Numbered from the stretch's first letter, positions 51,301-64,000 are shown. The stretch is DNA of 64,000 nucleotides from Mycteria americana (GCF_035582795.1 NC_134366.1:35303926-35367925), one strand, 5' to 3'. Notes: a model not told the origin generated them from the letters alone. Translations and numbers: made by a program.

Positions 51301-51822
51301 TGTTAGCTGGGGGTGGGGAGAGTGACAAGAATATAAATAACCCCAGATAAGTATTTGAAATACAAATACTCTGCAAGATGGTTTCTATCTTTTAAGACTG
51401 ATCATATAGCACATCAGAAAAGTTCTGAATAAATCCTCTCCCATTTAGTTCTTACAATTTAAAAAAATAAGTTAAAGCACTGTCGGTTGGGTGGGGTTTT
51501 TTTGATGCTCTTATATATTGTTAATGTCATGTCCTGAAGCATCCATCAGAGGATCTCAAGAGTACCTCAGAAGTATGCTGTCCCACAACAGACCTTTGAA
51601 TCAGCCAAAAGTGTTTAGGTTAGTCTAATTTTTCTTGACAGTTAGTAAGGGGAGTTGGTGAGTCCTCTGTCACACTGCTGTGTGTCTGCGCAGTGGCTAA
51701 CAGAGCTGAATAAACAGTTAGGAGCATGAACACCAATCGTTTTTATATTAGTGTTTTCCAAGGTATTCAAAGGAATCTTGCAGAACATTTATGTGCAATA
51801 TAGGCATTTCAGGGTTTTACAT

Positions 51823-52052
51823 TCCCCTTCCCTTCCCTTCCCTTCCCTTCCCTTCCCTTCCCTTCCCTTCCCTTCCCTTCCCTTCCCTTCCCTTCCCTTC
51901 CCTTCCCTTCCCTTCCCTTCCCTTCCCTTCCCTTCCCTTCCCTTCCCTTCCCTTCCCCTCCCCTCCCCTCCCTTTCCCCTTCCCCTTCCCCTTCCCTCCC
52001 CTTCCCCTTCCCCTTCCCCTTCCCTCCCCTTCCCCTTCCCCTTCCCCTTTCC
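51823..52052. repeat. (CCCTT)n pentanucleotide array grading into CCCCTT variants
   Basis: About 130 nt of nearly perfect CCCTT units (51826-51957) is followed by about 95 nt of imperfect CCCCT/CCCCTT units. This is a pure polypyrimidine/polypurine tract, so it can form triplex (H-DNA). The ORFs across it in every frame are repeat artefacts. Confidence 0.97.
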
Positions 52053-54184
52053 ACATAGACGCTGCAATTTTCTATGTATTAACATTTATTGATGGGATGG
52101 AGGCTCTAGTTCAAGCAGAGCTTCAGTTTATAATATAAGCCCTTCCTCTTGCCCGCTTCTGCAGGAAGGTGTATTTTGCATGGACTACCTGCAGTGGGAT
52201 CTTGCTGTAGCTAGAATCAGCAGCAAAGCACAAATGGGTACCAGCTCTCTCTGTATTGATCTTTATGCATCATCCATTCACCTCCGCGGCTTCAAGGATA
52301 TGTTCAGACCTACAGTCTTTAAATCGCCTTGAGGTCTGGTTCTTCAGATCACTGGTACTATATAAATGTATACTACCAATATTTTAGTCATCAAAATAGC
52401 TGATCTTCAGAATATGCTGTTAAATAGCAGACAGGCTGACTTAAGTAATTTCAGTTTATACACTTTCCTACTTAAATATGTCTTTTTAAAAAAGCTATTC
52501 CAAACATCTGTTTTCAAAAAATGACTTAGTAATTTGCATCTGTTGACTGGATTGCAGATTCTGTTTTCATTTTCAGGAATAGTTTACCTTAATATTCCTG
52601 TTAGTCAATGACTTTTGACTGGTAATAAGACACAGTGCTAACATACCTAAATAGGTGAATTCTTGTTTCACTTTTTTCTTTAAAGCATTTTGATCTCTCT
52701 CCTCTCTTTTTCACTAGAGTTTTGTGTAACTGCCTGGAACTGCCTGGTTAATACTTGTACTGCTGCTACTCTGGAAAGCTTTTCTCTAACAGCGCAAATG
52801 AACTCAGCATAAATGTAATTCTAAACTTTGGCTGACATAACTGAATAAATCAAAACCTTTATCTATCAGTCATACACTTAGGTTCATTATGTACATAAAA
52901 GTAAAGCTCGTAACAGCATTAACATGGCAAAACAAATAGCATGCCAACCTATTGGAAATTCCTCTAAAATAAAGCTAAATAGATACTGATGCCATGAAAC
53001 CAGCTTATTTCAGGACTGAATTTGACCTCACCAGATGTAGGTTTGCACACTTGGGTGGCAGGACGTATGTGCTGCACCTCTTTTACCAGCCATGATGGGG
53101 AGACAGAGTTCCCCATTATTGAGATCAATGGCAAAATCATTTCTTGTTTCTCTCTGGATAGGAGCAGACAGGACCATTCTGGATGCAAATGTTCCCCACC
53201 ACTTCCTTCAGTCTGGAGCAAAGAATTGGTGGCAATGGAAACCCCATAGGAAGGGCAAAAGGGTCAGTGTAAACTGCCACTTACCTACCTGTGACCAGTA
53301 GGCAGCCTTTTTACAGGAAGCATGTGGAAGAAGATGGGGCAAAATAAACCAGGGATTTTGAATCTGTAATCTCAGCCAAATCAATGGGAAGACTTGGGCA
53401 AAGCCAAAGATCACGAAATGTCCCAAAAGAGCCCTTGTCTCTGTGACAAGAAACATGTTCCTATAGTCTCACAGCTGTCACATCCAGCATTTAGTGTAGA
53501 TCCTTAGATTTGTCATGGGATATAGAATGTATTTGCAGTTTGAAAAAGAAAGTGAAAAAACTCGCTCTTATTTAAGGGTAGCTTATTCGGATGACGTACA
53601 GCTTAACTGTGAGTCTCTTGCCTTTATTAAACTGGAGTTTACAGGGAATCATGCTGAAATAAACCTTCCAAGTTTTCTTGGTCATTGCTTGCTCTTTTGG
53701 CTTAATTCTCCATCTTGATTTATCAAATATGGTATAGGTTAGGGACCAGGAGTCTTACGTTATTCAATATACAGAAAATCTAACAGCATTAGTTCTGCCC
53801 TAGTTTTGTAGCCAACAGTATTTTCTCATGGCACCAAGGAAATGTTTTCCAACTTAACATCAGGTGATTGAACTTGGCAGTATCTGTTAAATCAGCCTTC
53901 AAGCTTCATGCTGTTCTTTTTAAATTAAAGCTTTTACATATTTATTCCTGGCTTTACTGTACTGTGACGGGCTGCTAAATTACCAGTAAAAGATTTCTTT
54001 AGTAATAATTAAAAGAAACCCTTTCTAAGTCAGCTTCACATGCGGTTCTCTCTTAGATTAAATCATGTTCTTTGATATTAGAGAGGTACTTGAGATTTGG
54101 CTATCACTAATAAATAATGTCTGCACATCAGCATTGCTATAGGAATATTGTGTCCCATTAAGATACTAACTTTTTAAAAGGATG
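52053..54184. other. Gene-free intergenic DNA
   Basis: No credible coding or RNA gene. ORFs at 53022-53249 (plus) and 52964-53221 (minus) overlap on opposite strands without signatures. Confidence 0.5.
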
Positions 54185-54711
54185 ATGGAAAATTGGAGCA
54201 GGTTCAGAAGAAAGCTACAGGAATGATTGGAGGCTTGGAAAGCACTCCTTACAGTGACAGCCTGAAGGAACTTAATCTACTTAGTTTATTTAAAAGGTAA
54301 AGAAGCAACTTGACTGTGGTCTATAACCCTCTGCATAGCAAGGTATTAGCTAAGGCAAGAAGATTCATTGAAAAGAAAAAATAAAAGAAAAGAAAAAAGA
54401 AAAAAGAAAAGAAAAGAAAAGAGAAAAAGAAAAGAGAAAAGAGAAGAAAAGAGAAAAAGAAAAAAGAGAAGCAAAGAGAAGAGAAGAGGAAGAGAAGAGA
54501 AAAAGAAGAGAAGAAAAGAGAAGAGGAGAGGAGAGAAGAGAAAAAGAAGAGAAGAGAAGAGAAGAGAAGAGAAGAGAAGAGAAGAGAAGAGAAGAGAAGA
54601 GAAGAAAAAAGAAAAGAAAGGAAAGGAAAGGAAAGGAAAGGAAAAGAAAAGAAAAGAAAAGAAAAGAAAAGAAAAGAAAAGAAAAGAAAAGAAAAGAAAA
54701 GAAAAGAAAAG

Positions 54712-54742
<31 letters not shown>

Positions 54743-55282
54743 GAAAAGAAAAGAAAAGAAAAGAAAAGAAAAGAAAAGAGAAAAGAAAAAAGAAAAGAAA
54801 AGAAAAGAGAAAAGAAAAAAGAAAAGAAAGGAAAGGAAAGGAAAAGAAAAGAAAAGAAAAGAAAAGAAAAGAAAAGAAAAGAAAAGAAAAGAAAAGAAAA
54901 GAAAAGAAAAGAAAAGAAAAGAAAAGAAAAGAAAAGAAAAGAAAAGAAAAGAAAAGAAAAGAAAAGAAAAAGAAAAGAAAAAGAAAAAAGAAAAAGCTAC
55001 ATATAACTTGATTCAATGGCAGAAGTCAAAGTCAGCAGTTTTCAAACTGGAAACTTTTGAGGAGGGAGAGCAATTAACCAGTGGAAAAGACTGCCAAAGG
55101 ATGCAATCAATTTTATATATGTTAAATCAAACCTGCATGCTTTTCTGAAGGTACACTGCAGTTCTACCACAAGCTGTGGCTTGAGGCAGAAATTGTTGGG
55201 AGAACTCCTGTAGTGTGTTATGTGGGAAGGCAGAGTACACGATCATAACTGTCTTGGCTGAGAATCTGTGATTCATGTAAGT
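54185..55282 (+). mobile_element. Old CR1/L3-like LINE 3' end, split by a purine microsatellite
   Basis: The left part (54185-54355) has the 'caggttcagaagaaagctacaggaatgattggaggc' type sequence of the CR1 ORF2 tail. The right part (55004-55282) resumes with the 'caattaaccagtggaaaagactgcc' type sequence and ends with the 3' GAATCTGTGATTCATG signature. Together they form one 3' end interrupted by about 650 bp of (GAAAA)n-type repeat. The array therefore grew within, or was inserted into, an older element. Confidence 0.75.
54356..55003. repeat. Large (GAAAA)n / (GAGAA)n purine microsatellite, about 650 bp
   Basis: Almost uninterrupted purines on the plus strand. It begins as mixed GAAAA/GAGAA units (54371-54600), has GGAAA blocks (54617-54640, 54827-54841), and contains long pure GAAAA runs (54641-54730, 54841-54970). 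The patchwork suggests repeated expansions with different unit variants. It interrupts an old CR1 copy. Confidence 0.97.
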
Positions 55283-55884
55283 GCAAGCATAAGGCATTCT
55301 TTCAGCAGTGTCTCTAAATTTATATTAAGTGCTGTCCAGGTCATTACAATCCTTTAAAAAAGAATAACAAGTCTCTAGTTATTCACAGACTGCCCTTTTT
55401 TTCAGCGTATAGAATACAGAATCAAATTACCGCTACTTTTTCTTGGTGGGAGGGGTAAACTTTAAGCATAACTCAGGGAGGAACTGTGGAAAAAAAAAAA
55501 AAAAGCCAGCGTATCATCAGCTTCCTCAGGGCCTTCCAGCAACTACAGGAACATCTTTTTCTTGGTGCATTTAGGGCAGCTTTAGTAGAGAAAGGGCAAC
55601 TAAGCATGGAAGTCTGCAGTAAGAGAGCACCATCTTTTCCCCAGCCCCGGCTTCCTTAACCCAGCATGCAGTTTAAGCTCTTAGTCACGACTCACTCCAG
55701 AGTGTGTGACCTCGCTACATGTGGGATTGCCAGAACTTCAGGTTTTCATCTTGTATGAAAGATTTGTGCTGGCCCCAAACCAATACACCACAAATAAGTT
55801 TTTAATTTCCTAGAGATATAGTAAATTCTGAAAGCAGAAATCTGAACTACTGCCAGACCAAGCAAGGCAGCTAACTAAGCAAAC

Positions 55885-56030
55885 AGTGCTTAGATCTACA
55901 CTTGGAGGGTATGGCCGTACTGAAGACTGCATTTTGGAGGTGTGGTTGGATTGCCAGCGGTACCCAAGCCAGCTTTGTTAGCCCTGCCCCACGTTTCAGT
56001 CTTCAGTGTAGACATATCTTGAGAAATGAG
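55885..56030. repeat. Possible short DNA-transposon relic with TIR-like ends
   Basis: AGATCTACACTT near the left end is an imperfect inverted match to AGTGTAGACATATCT at the right end, enclosing about 130 nt. This recalls 'tgtctacac' MITEs of amniotes. Weak evidence. Confidence 0.3.
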
Positions 56031-58389
56031 TGGTAGACATGATAAAGCAACTTTTGTGCAGACTATTTGAGCCTTTGCGATAGACTTCAGTGCTTCTAAC
56101 TGAGTTATAAACTGGTTTTTTTTTAAGCGTGGTTGTATTACCTGAGGTCAGTTTCAAGCTAGGAGAAAAAAATACTTTGTTCACATTTACAACATCAATT
56201 ACCTTCCTTATGAACGGATTTCTCTGCTACTACCTCATGTTATGTTCCTTTGGTGTGTTAACTTCACCTACTTGCTAATGGGTAGCTCAGAGCACTTCCT
56301 GAGCACCTAATGGGTTTGCATCAGAACTGTTGTCACTGCCCAGGGCTTTCCAAGCCCTGCTGAGCTACAGTCCATTTTGTGGTAAAGATCTGTTGAGAGA
56401 TCCTTCTCAGTGACACCAAAGTATTTGATCTGTTGGCGTCAATCACCAGTAGTAGCTGTCACCTCATGGCTGTATCAGTAGTTCAATAACAACAAATTAT
56501 TCTTTGGTATTCTGGGCTGTGAGTTAGCACCAGTATGGCTGGTGATTTAATATGGTTTGAGGGGTCTGATGTGGAATTCAGTCTGTTTATACCCTGCTTG
56601 AATCGGGATAAGTACTAGAAAACCTGTACGTGTTCTAGGTATCAATCCTGTCAACCTGTTTCCAGCGCTGCCTTACCCTGTAGGTTTGCTCTGTCTTTGA
56701 TGAGAAGCAGGATCTTTTTACTTTTCCTTCTCAGTGAAGGATTTTTGCCTTCCCACCTGCAAATGAGCCAGCTTGCACAAATGGGAATTCTCCAAGACAG
56801 CATTTTAGCCTGACAGTTATCCTCTCCTGGAGGTTTTGGAAACCTTACCTTCCCCTACCTTCATACATGTGGTTTTGGAATATCTGCTCCTAAATTATAT
56901 GCTTATGTTGGCCCTGTTCACCCTATTCCCGATTTCTCTTTCCATCTCTGATCTTAGCCCGTGCATGATCTTGATAGAGTCATTCTTTGTCTCTGGTTTG
57001 CTTCCTACCCATTCCCTTTTTTGTGTGTACATTTGTACTGCACCTGGCGCAACAAGACTCAAATAATAATATGTTCGTAGAGAGAGAATAAGAGCTTCAT
57101 TTCTCACCAGTGGCATGCCATAAGTCTCTGGGATCTCAGAGGGATTAGAACAGCTAGGTGTCATCTGTTACCAGGATCCTGCAATCAGTCAATCAACCAT
57201 AAAGAGGTCTTAATGGAATCATATCTATATTTTGCCTTCTGTGAGGAATTTTACCTTAATGGTGAAATTTAAGAGGAGTTTCTGGAAGTCCCAGGCCATG
57301 CTGATCGTGCCTGGGAGATAAGATTCAGGCTAGGACAAGAGAACTATTGAGACTATTGAGACTGTGAGAAGTTCAGGGTATAAAATAACTCTGCCAGGTT
57401 CTTTTATTGAGGGCAGTGGCTCCTAAATCTCCCACAGCACCCAACACCAGTTCAGTTTAGCGGGTGCGGTTGCAGATAGGTTGCTACTGTTACTGTCAAC
57501 AGTGCTTTTCGCTGGTACCAGTTGTGGTCTTGGGGAAGTGTAGAATGTATTTTTTCTCATTAAGATTAGTTAGGATTTGTAGAAAAGAAAACACAGGAAA
57601 AAATTATAAACGCAAACGATGATGCCTAAAGTAGAGGGGAGCTGTGGTTTACTTTTTCTGCAATTGTGGTCCATATCTATAATGAAGATTTGTGTGAATT
57701 AATAGTAACAAATTTCTCAGTCATTTGTGATCCAGCTGTGTTCTGTCATTGTCATTAGTGGCAACAAATGAAACTAGCTTTTAAATGAAGGTAGTGGGAA
57801 AGGACTTGTTTGTAGAGCTCTGTTAGAACAGATTGCCTAGGAAAGGCAGTGAATCCATATTTCTCTTCATTTTTGTCCCCTTTGGCGTTCAGCTGGACTA
57901 GTAACTTCCAGGTACCCAGACTGAGTGGATCTACTAACTCTTTCTTCTGTGGTGCCTTTGAGGCAGACAGACTCACCCCAGGGAGAAGTGAACCTCTATT
58001 TTTAAAGAAAAGCACCCAAAGGCATCTGTAGAAACCACTGAAGTTGAGAAACAAAGCATTTCTCCATCTTTGCCAGTCCTTTGGCCTCTAAGTATTTCAG
58101 AAAGGCTAGAGAAGCATGTAATGTTGTCAAATACCTGATGCATAATGAGCTAACTTAAGGACATATTGTCATGCCTTTCCTTGAATTCTTGTCTTTTGTT
58201 GTCGTGTTTCCCAACCAGAAGGTTACTTGAAGCTCTCAATATGTTAATTAATGTGTTGTTAATTATTTTATTTTTTAAAAACCTTTGTCTTGGTGTATTT
58301 CTAAGGATCATGCATAGCTTTACGTATTTCCATATTTTCAGCATATTTTATGCAAATAGTTGTTAAAAATGAAAATTCTAATTTCAAAT
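56031..58389. other. Gene-free intergenic DNA
   Basis: Nothing recognised apart from ordinary AT-rich sequence. Small ORFs on both strands. Confidence 0.5.
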
Positions 58390-58640
58390 GAAGAAAATTC
58401 ATGACATGCATCTTGTGTTGCAGTTTAATCACTGTGTACCCGGGAAAGTATTGACAGTTGTCCCGTGGAAGCTATTAAAGTTCCTGTCCAAGGTTAAATG
58501 AAATTGCAGTTTATCAGAGCAGCATTGAGAAAATAAGGGAATCTGTTCATGGCTCTTGATTAATGCCAAGCATGATCAACACAAGGGGGTTCATTAAGCT
58601 ATACATCATGTGGGTAATTTAACATGTCATTGTGCCTGCT
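58390..58640. promoter_or_regulatory. Possible conserved non-coding element in the gene desert
   Basis: Unique, moderately AT-rich sequence with TTGATTAATGCC, TTCATTAAGC and GGTAATTTAACATG, standing between low-complexity flanks. No coding or repeat signature. Confidence 0.25.
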
Positions 58641-59069
58641 GTCTGCTTTAACTCTCTGCATAACCCAGTGTTCTGAACTTGTATCAGCCCTGCACCTGAA
58701 GTGTTGTCTCCCAGACTTTGCCATGCTTAGGTTGGCTCAACATTTGCATTTACACCAGTCCCTTTTCTATGATCATTCTGCTTTTTTAAAGAACATTTAC
58801 AATTTCCACAGCTGCAGTTTTCTGTCGCGTCTAAATATACTTTTAATCTGGTAATGTTTATGTGAGAGGTGCAAGGAATGTGTCCTTCATTGTCTAGATT
58901 TTCCCTGATTTTTTAGGTGTTTCTACCTTTTAGCAGTTGGGTTTGAACAAGGCAGTTAAAATGAAAGGAATTAGGTCCTGATCTTGGGAGAGAACGGCCA
59001 CATCAATTCCCAGTGAAGGACTGCATCTCCGCACAAGATGAAGCCTGACAGCTTTCCACATAACTCCGT

Positions 59070-60200
59070 TAACTCTGAAGGATAGAGTAGATGAGGCTTT
59101 CTACAAACGGCTAGCAGAAATCTCCTGATTACAGGCTCTCATCCTCCTGGGGGATTTCAGCCACCCAGACAACTGCTGGGAAGGCAGCATAGCACTGTGC
59201 AAGAATCCATGAAACTTCTAGACCATTGAGGGGAATTTCCTAGCACAAATGCCAACTAAATCATGCTTGATCAGCCTGATTACTTTCTATGATGGAATGA
59301 CTGGCTATTGGAATGGAGGAAGAGTGGTGGATGCAGTGTTGTTTGACTTTAGTAAGGTTCTCATGCCATCTCCCACAGCTTTCTTATGTAAGGGACTGCT
59401 AAAGGCATTGAAACTTGTCTGGACTGTTGGACCCAAAGGTATTTCTCAATGGCTTCACGTTCAGTTAGCAGCTGACAATAAACAGACTATCATGAAGTTG
59501 ATGCTAGGGTTGATACTGTTCAATGTGTTCATCAGCAACATGGGTGATGAAACAGAATGTGCTCTTAGCAAACTAGGAGGGGTAGTTAACACGTTAAGCA
59601 GTAGAGATTCAGTCCAGAGGGGCCCTGAGAAACTTGAGGGTTGAGACAACATAAAATCCACGAAGTTCAGAAAGAAGTGCAGAGCCCAGCACTTGCGGCA
59701 GAGTAACCTCATGTATCAGTACAGGTGGGGAGAACCAGCCTGGCTGAAAAGGTCCTGAAGGTGACAGTGGACAGCGGGCTGAGTATGAGCCAACAGTGTG
59801 CTTTCTTTGCAAATCAGACAAATCCTATAATGGGTCATATTGCGAGGACTGAGGTCAGTAGATCACGGGAAGTTATTATCCCCTTATGCTGGGTACTGAT
59901 GAAGCTGCACTGGGAATATTTGTATCCTTGGGTTCTCCAGTTCTGAAAGGATGTGTAGAAACTGGAGAGGGGCGAGCAGAGGGTTATGGAGGTCAGGGAC
60001 CTAGACCACTTGCCTTTCAAGGAGAGGCTGAGGAAGCTGGTCTTGTTTAATCTGGAAAAGAGGAGGCAAAGGAGCAATATAATAGCATCCTACAACTACT
60101 TGGAGGAGATCTGTAGGAATAATGCAGTCGAGCTCAGTTTTGGCAGCTGGTAAAAAAAAGATGCATTGGCCTAATACTCCACTATACTGTAACTGAAATT
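59070..60200 (+). mobile_element. CR1 LINE fragment, endonuclease to RT regions, internally deleted
   Basis: It starts with a CR1 endonuclease-type segment (LILLGDFSHPDNCW-like, about 59139-59181). It then passes to the RT region with RVVDAVLFDFSK (about 59323-59358) and a VLFNIF-like remnant (about 59508-59540). Later ORF2 sequence follows to about 60100 ('aggagaggctgaggaagctg' type). The distance between the endonuclease and RT signatures is much shorter than in a full element, so a large internal deletion has occurred. Frameshifts and stops make it non-functional. No CR1 3' tail is visible. Confidence 0.82.
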
Positions 60201-63200
60201 GTAAGAATGTCCAGCTGTGCATCTGGATGCGTGCCCAGGCTATGTCCAAGACCATGTTGGGATGGAAATGCCATAGAACGCACTGTCCCTCTCCCCCCGT
60301 TTCCTCCCTATATCCATCTTTCGTCCCATCTTCCTTGATCTCCATGGGAGAGAAATCTGGACAGGTTGGGGGGAAGGTAACTACAGCATCTGGGTAATCA
60401 GTGTCCAGGATTGTGGGGCAAGGGATGATATTCCTAAGTCTTTAAGGACTTCGGTTTTAGTACTCATTGTTCTACGCTGAAGCCGCCAACAATGATAGAA
60501 CTGGTAAGGTGCAGTGGTGGTGAGATTGTGCATGCAGTACCTCTCCAATAAGGCCCTGTAACATACCCCTTCACTGGTGCTACTGGTGCTACTATTGCTA
60601 CTGGTAGTTTAAAGTACAGCATGGACCAGCTATGAGCATTTTTGAAATTTATCTTGACCCTGATGATTTTAGAAAAGATCTTCTACACACTTTCATTAGC
60701 TGATGATTTTCATCTCCTTTTCATTTGCTGTGCCATTGCTGGCATTATCTCTGGGAATCTAGACAAGGCAAGGATATTGCATTTATTTTTCCAAGTGTAA
60801 CAAAGCTGTCAAATACAAGAATAGGAATAAGTGATTTACAGGAGGAGCATCTACAAATTCAAGTAGCACAATTCAATTTAAGTAATATGCTTTATTCAAG
60901 CAATTGCAATGATTTTTCATCCTCTTCCTATTCACTTGTTTTCATATAGTCCTTCTGGTATTAGCTGAGGTGGTTGTAGCTAGGAAGGACTGACTGTGCC
61001 AGAACTTTCACAGCATTCTCATTTAATAAGAATTTGACCTTAGTTATGTATTTCTTTTGCAGAAATTGGATTTGCTGCCTACACCTGAAAAAATTAAGTA
61101 ACTTCTTTTAATATAGGGACTGCGAATTAAATAAGTAAGATAGAAGTTACAGTTTAAAGCCAGATTGGATAGGTGTACATTGGTTATAGTAAGTAACACA
61201 GAAGGGTTGTTTAATATAATGGTAGTTAGTGTAGCACTGCTGCTAACAAGTTGGTCTTTAGCTACAACTATCTTGTCTCCTGTTGCAGTGCGAATACCTT
61301 TTACCTTGAAATCTAAAATAGTTTTCAAGTATTCATAGTTCCATACTGGAATACTTTTAAAAATATATTGTATTGTCTTCTGCTGCCATTAATTACCAAA
61401 GGTTTATTTACAAGACACTAATTAATTATACTTCTGGGATGCTCAAGAGTCTAACATAAATCAAAGCAGACTTGATAAGAAGCGATGAAAGTCTCACATA
61501 ATTAAGCAGGGCACTAGAGACCAATTGTTTATAGAATGATTTTGCTGGGGCTAATTGACACTAATTATTTAATCTGATTTTCTTCTTCCCAGTAATGCTT
61601 CTACCAATTCACTGTTCTCGGCTGATGGCACAAGCATATTTGACTTCATCAAGGTGTTCTCGCTGTATCAATAGAAAGGATTTTCAGCTATTACCTTCAC
61701 TAGACTTTTTTTTGTAGCAATGCAAGAGAGAAGGATAGCAAATGATGATCATTAAGTTTCGGTAATAATTTTCTAACTACATGGAGTATTGAAGTGTTGT
61801 AAAAGCTAAGCAAGGTAATGACTTGGTTGATGATAAAAGTCAACTCTACAGTAGAAGCAGCCTTAGGAAAACAAACATAAAACTGAGTTTAGCTCACTTG
61901 GTACAGCTTTCCAGCTACTTCAAAAATTGTAATAACAAATTTATTTCTAGGTAAGATCAGTAACATTTCCCTGATGCTTAACTATCTCATGTTTGATAAG
62001 TATCAACGTGTGGTACAAGAAACTGATAGTGGAATTCTTTAATTTCTTGTAAGGAACTGAACCCAAGGCCCAGAGATGTTACTGAATCTCTTGTGCTATT
62101 TTACTGGATCACCACTCACGTGCTGGAGCAGAGCATCAGCATGTCATACAGCTCTGCCATGTCCTGTACCCATATAGAAATAGCAGCAAAACACAGAGAC
62201 AACCAAGTTAAATAGGCTAATCCTAATATACTATTACATTATTTCCAGAGACGCCATTTATTTTATAGACGTAGTGTTACTTGGACAGTAACATACTTGG
62301 AAAGATGTTTATATGTATTTTTAGCCTGCTTTCTTAAGGTAATGAGAGTAATGTGATACATCTACCAGGATGTCCAGAGACTTCCTTCACCAAAGTTTTA
62401 ACTCATCAATCAATTTGAAATGGATATAATAAGAGAAGAGATGGCTCAATTATATGAATTTCCAGTGAAATTCATGAAAACAGGTGTCTGTGTGGTGGAA
62501 AAAGACATTAGAATCCCCACAGGGAAAATGGCTTCAGTATGAGTTCATATTAAAAAACAAGGAATCCATGTGGGATACAGCCTAAGACTAGTTACACAGC
62601 TAATGTTTCTTATGCAGTATTGAAGCGATTATCATGGCAAAGTTTTTGGTCTATGGTTTGCAAGCATTTGATTTCAAGCAGATGAGTGTGTTTCTTCTCT
62701 TTGGTGTTTAAAGTTAAACACTTGTGAGAATTTTCAGCATGTAACTGTGTAATGCTCTAAGCCAGAGGGCTATGATGGTACATACACAGCACTCTCAAAT
62801 GCAGAGCATCCAATTCATATATATATTTAAGGCTGCTTTTCTTCTGTCTCTTGAGCTACACATCCACCTTTTTTTTCCCTGTCAAAATATTTCAAAGTGT
62901 CTTTTTAAAATAATTGTATCATTTTCAAAGTTCCATGTATGAGCCAGTCCTCAAGACCCCGTGTCCTGCTCTGTTCCTGCACATCTTCTTAAGTCTGGAA
63001 TTAGCTTTGGATTCTAACACCAGTAATTCAGATACCCTGATTATGATTGCTACCCTTATTATACTGACGGCACAGAGAATATCCTCCCTCAATGGCTGCT
63101 GCGTTTTGCTTTTTGAAATTATTCTTCAGGCTCTACTTCTGACTACAGGAAGAGTTTCAACAAGTGATACCAGGTGAAGGTTTGCAAAATAACCCACACA

Positions 63201-64000
63201 ATACTTCACAGAGTGAGTGACTCAGTGAATACAGCTTCACTAGGAATATTTGAACACTGGTCACCTCTGGTAGCAACTGCAGAAATGGTGGCTTATCCAA
63301 CGCATTGATACTAGAGCATCACCTAACTATGTCCTGACTAGGTCATTACAAATATCTATTACTAATTATTTTTTACTAAATTACTTCATAACCAAAATAC
63401 TTACTTATCATCAGGGTTTTCCCATCTTGAGATCTGTACATAAGAGTTCATATCCCACAAAACCTCTGCTCGATGTTACCACTGTGATTTTTAGTTAAAC
63501 TTCGTAAATACCTTAGGATGCTTGGGTAAAAGCTGCTGTAGTGTATAAAGCTGTGTACATGCAAATATGAGCAATAACTGTAATTTTTCAGTAGCAGTTA
63601 CTAATAGCAAATTGTGCATTAATAAAGAAGGTATAAAGGCTGGCTATTTTCTTCTTACGTCATATAACAACAAACCTGTTGAAGTACTTGTTAACAGAAG
63701 TCTCACGTGAATAATGTTCTGCATGAGATAGAAATGCTGGTAAGTGATCAAAACACAAAAATCAAGAGACCCTTCACCTCTCCTAGGTGAGAGCTAAATG
63801 TCTGTGTGTCTGTGTGTCTCTCTGTATATACATGCATAACTTTTGTGAATTCGTTTCTCATAGTAAGCTACAAGAACGCAACAGAAATCATTATTTTCTA
63901 TCTCCTTGGTTTTTTATCTTGGTGCTGGTTTTAAACTAACTTAAATCAATTTCAATTGAGTTTGCTTGTATGCACCTTGTAGGGGAGATTTAATCAGACT
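60201..64000. other. Gene-free AT-rich DNA to window end
   Basis: Apart from the TAAT-rich element at 61370-61610, I see no gene, RNA or clear repeat. A short TGTGTGTC-type run lies at 63801-63820. Confidence 0.5.
61370..61610. promoter_or_regulatory. Possible conserved non-coding element rich in TAAT sites
   Basis: Dense homeodomain-type sites: CCATTAATTACC, CTAATTAATTATAC, CATAATTAAGC, GGGGCTAATTGAC and CTAATTATTTAATC. They occur within 240 nt of unique DNA. Non-coding on both strands. The clearest enhancer-like texture in the distal upstream part. Confidence 0.35.

Noticed and set aside
51751..52138. Pro/Ser/Leu/Phe and Gly/Lys/Glu repeat frames
   Set aside because: Translation of the (CCCTT)n array.
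54321..55016. 231-aa Phe/Ser/Leu-rich and 212-aa Lys/Glu/Arg-rich frames
   Set aside because: Pure translation of the (GAAAA)n microsatellite.

Overview
This is vertebrate nuclear DNA, most likely avian. Several truncated CR1 LINE copies are present, including one with the avian-type 3' end at about 1611. AT-rich intergenic DNA alternates with sharp CpG-rich blocks, and the only protein-coding gene I can identify with confidence is a spliced, vertebrate-type zinc-finger transcription factor. There is no prokaryotic or mobile operon content.

The gene is SP8, on the minus strand. A 21-nt coding part of exon 1 (31429-31449, MATSLLG) is spliced across a 1012-nt GT-AG intron to the main coding exon (28932-30416). 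The product is 501 aa, or 483 aa if translation starts at the internal Met of the alternative isoform. The 3' UTR probably runs down to about 27.3 kb through AT-rich DNA with several AATAAA signals.

Layout: 1-22 kb is AT-rich gene-free DNA (downstream of SP8) with CR1 relics. 22.2-24.4 kb is a GC-rich island containing a perfect fold-back palindrome. 24.4-27.3 kb is non-coding. 27.3-32.5 kb is SP8 with its CpG island and promoter, including a perfect 101-nt palindrome. 32.5-42 kb is upstream regulatory DNA with further CpG-rich blocks and homeodomain-site-rich segments that look like developmental enhancers. 41.8-43 kb is a strong CpG island about 11 kb upstream of SP8. It may be the promoter of a plus-strand, divergent transcript with a plausible small exon at 43768-43889. 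45.2-45.5 kb holds an unrecognised minus-strand open exon-like segment. 46-64 kb is gene-desert DNA with two large purine/pyrimidine microsatellites, CR1 relics and a few possible conserved elements.

Regulatory reading (inference): an intron-poor developmental transcription factor surrounded by several CpG islands and ATTA-rich segments in a gene desert is the typical arrangement of a Polycomb-regulated patterning gene with long-range enhancers. The observations most worth checking are the two perfect palindromes (real cruciform-prone DNA or assembly fold-backs), the possible divergent transcript and the unidentified minus-strand exon.
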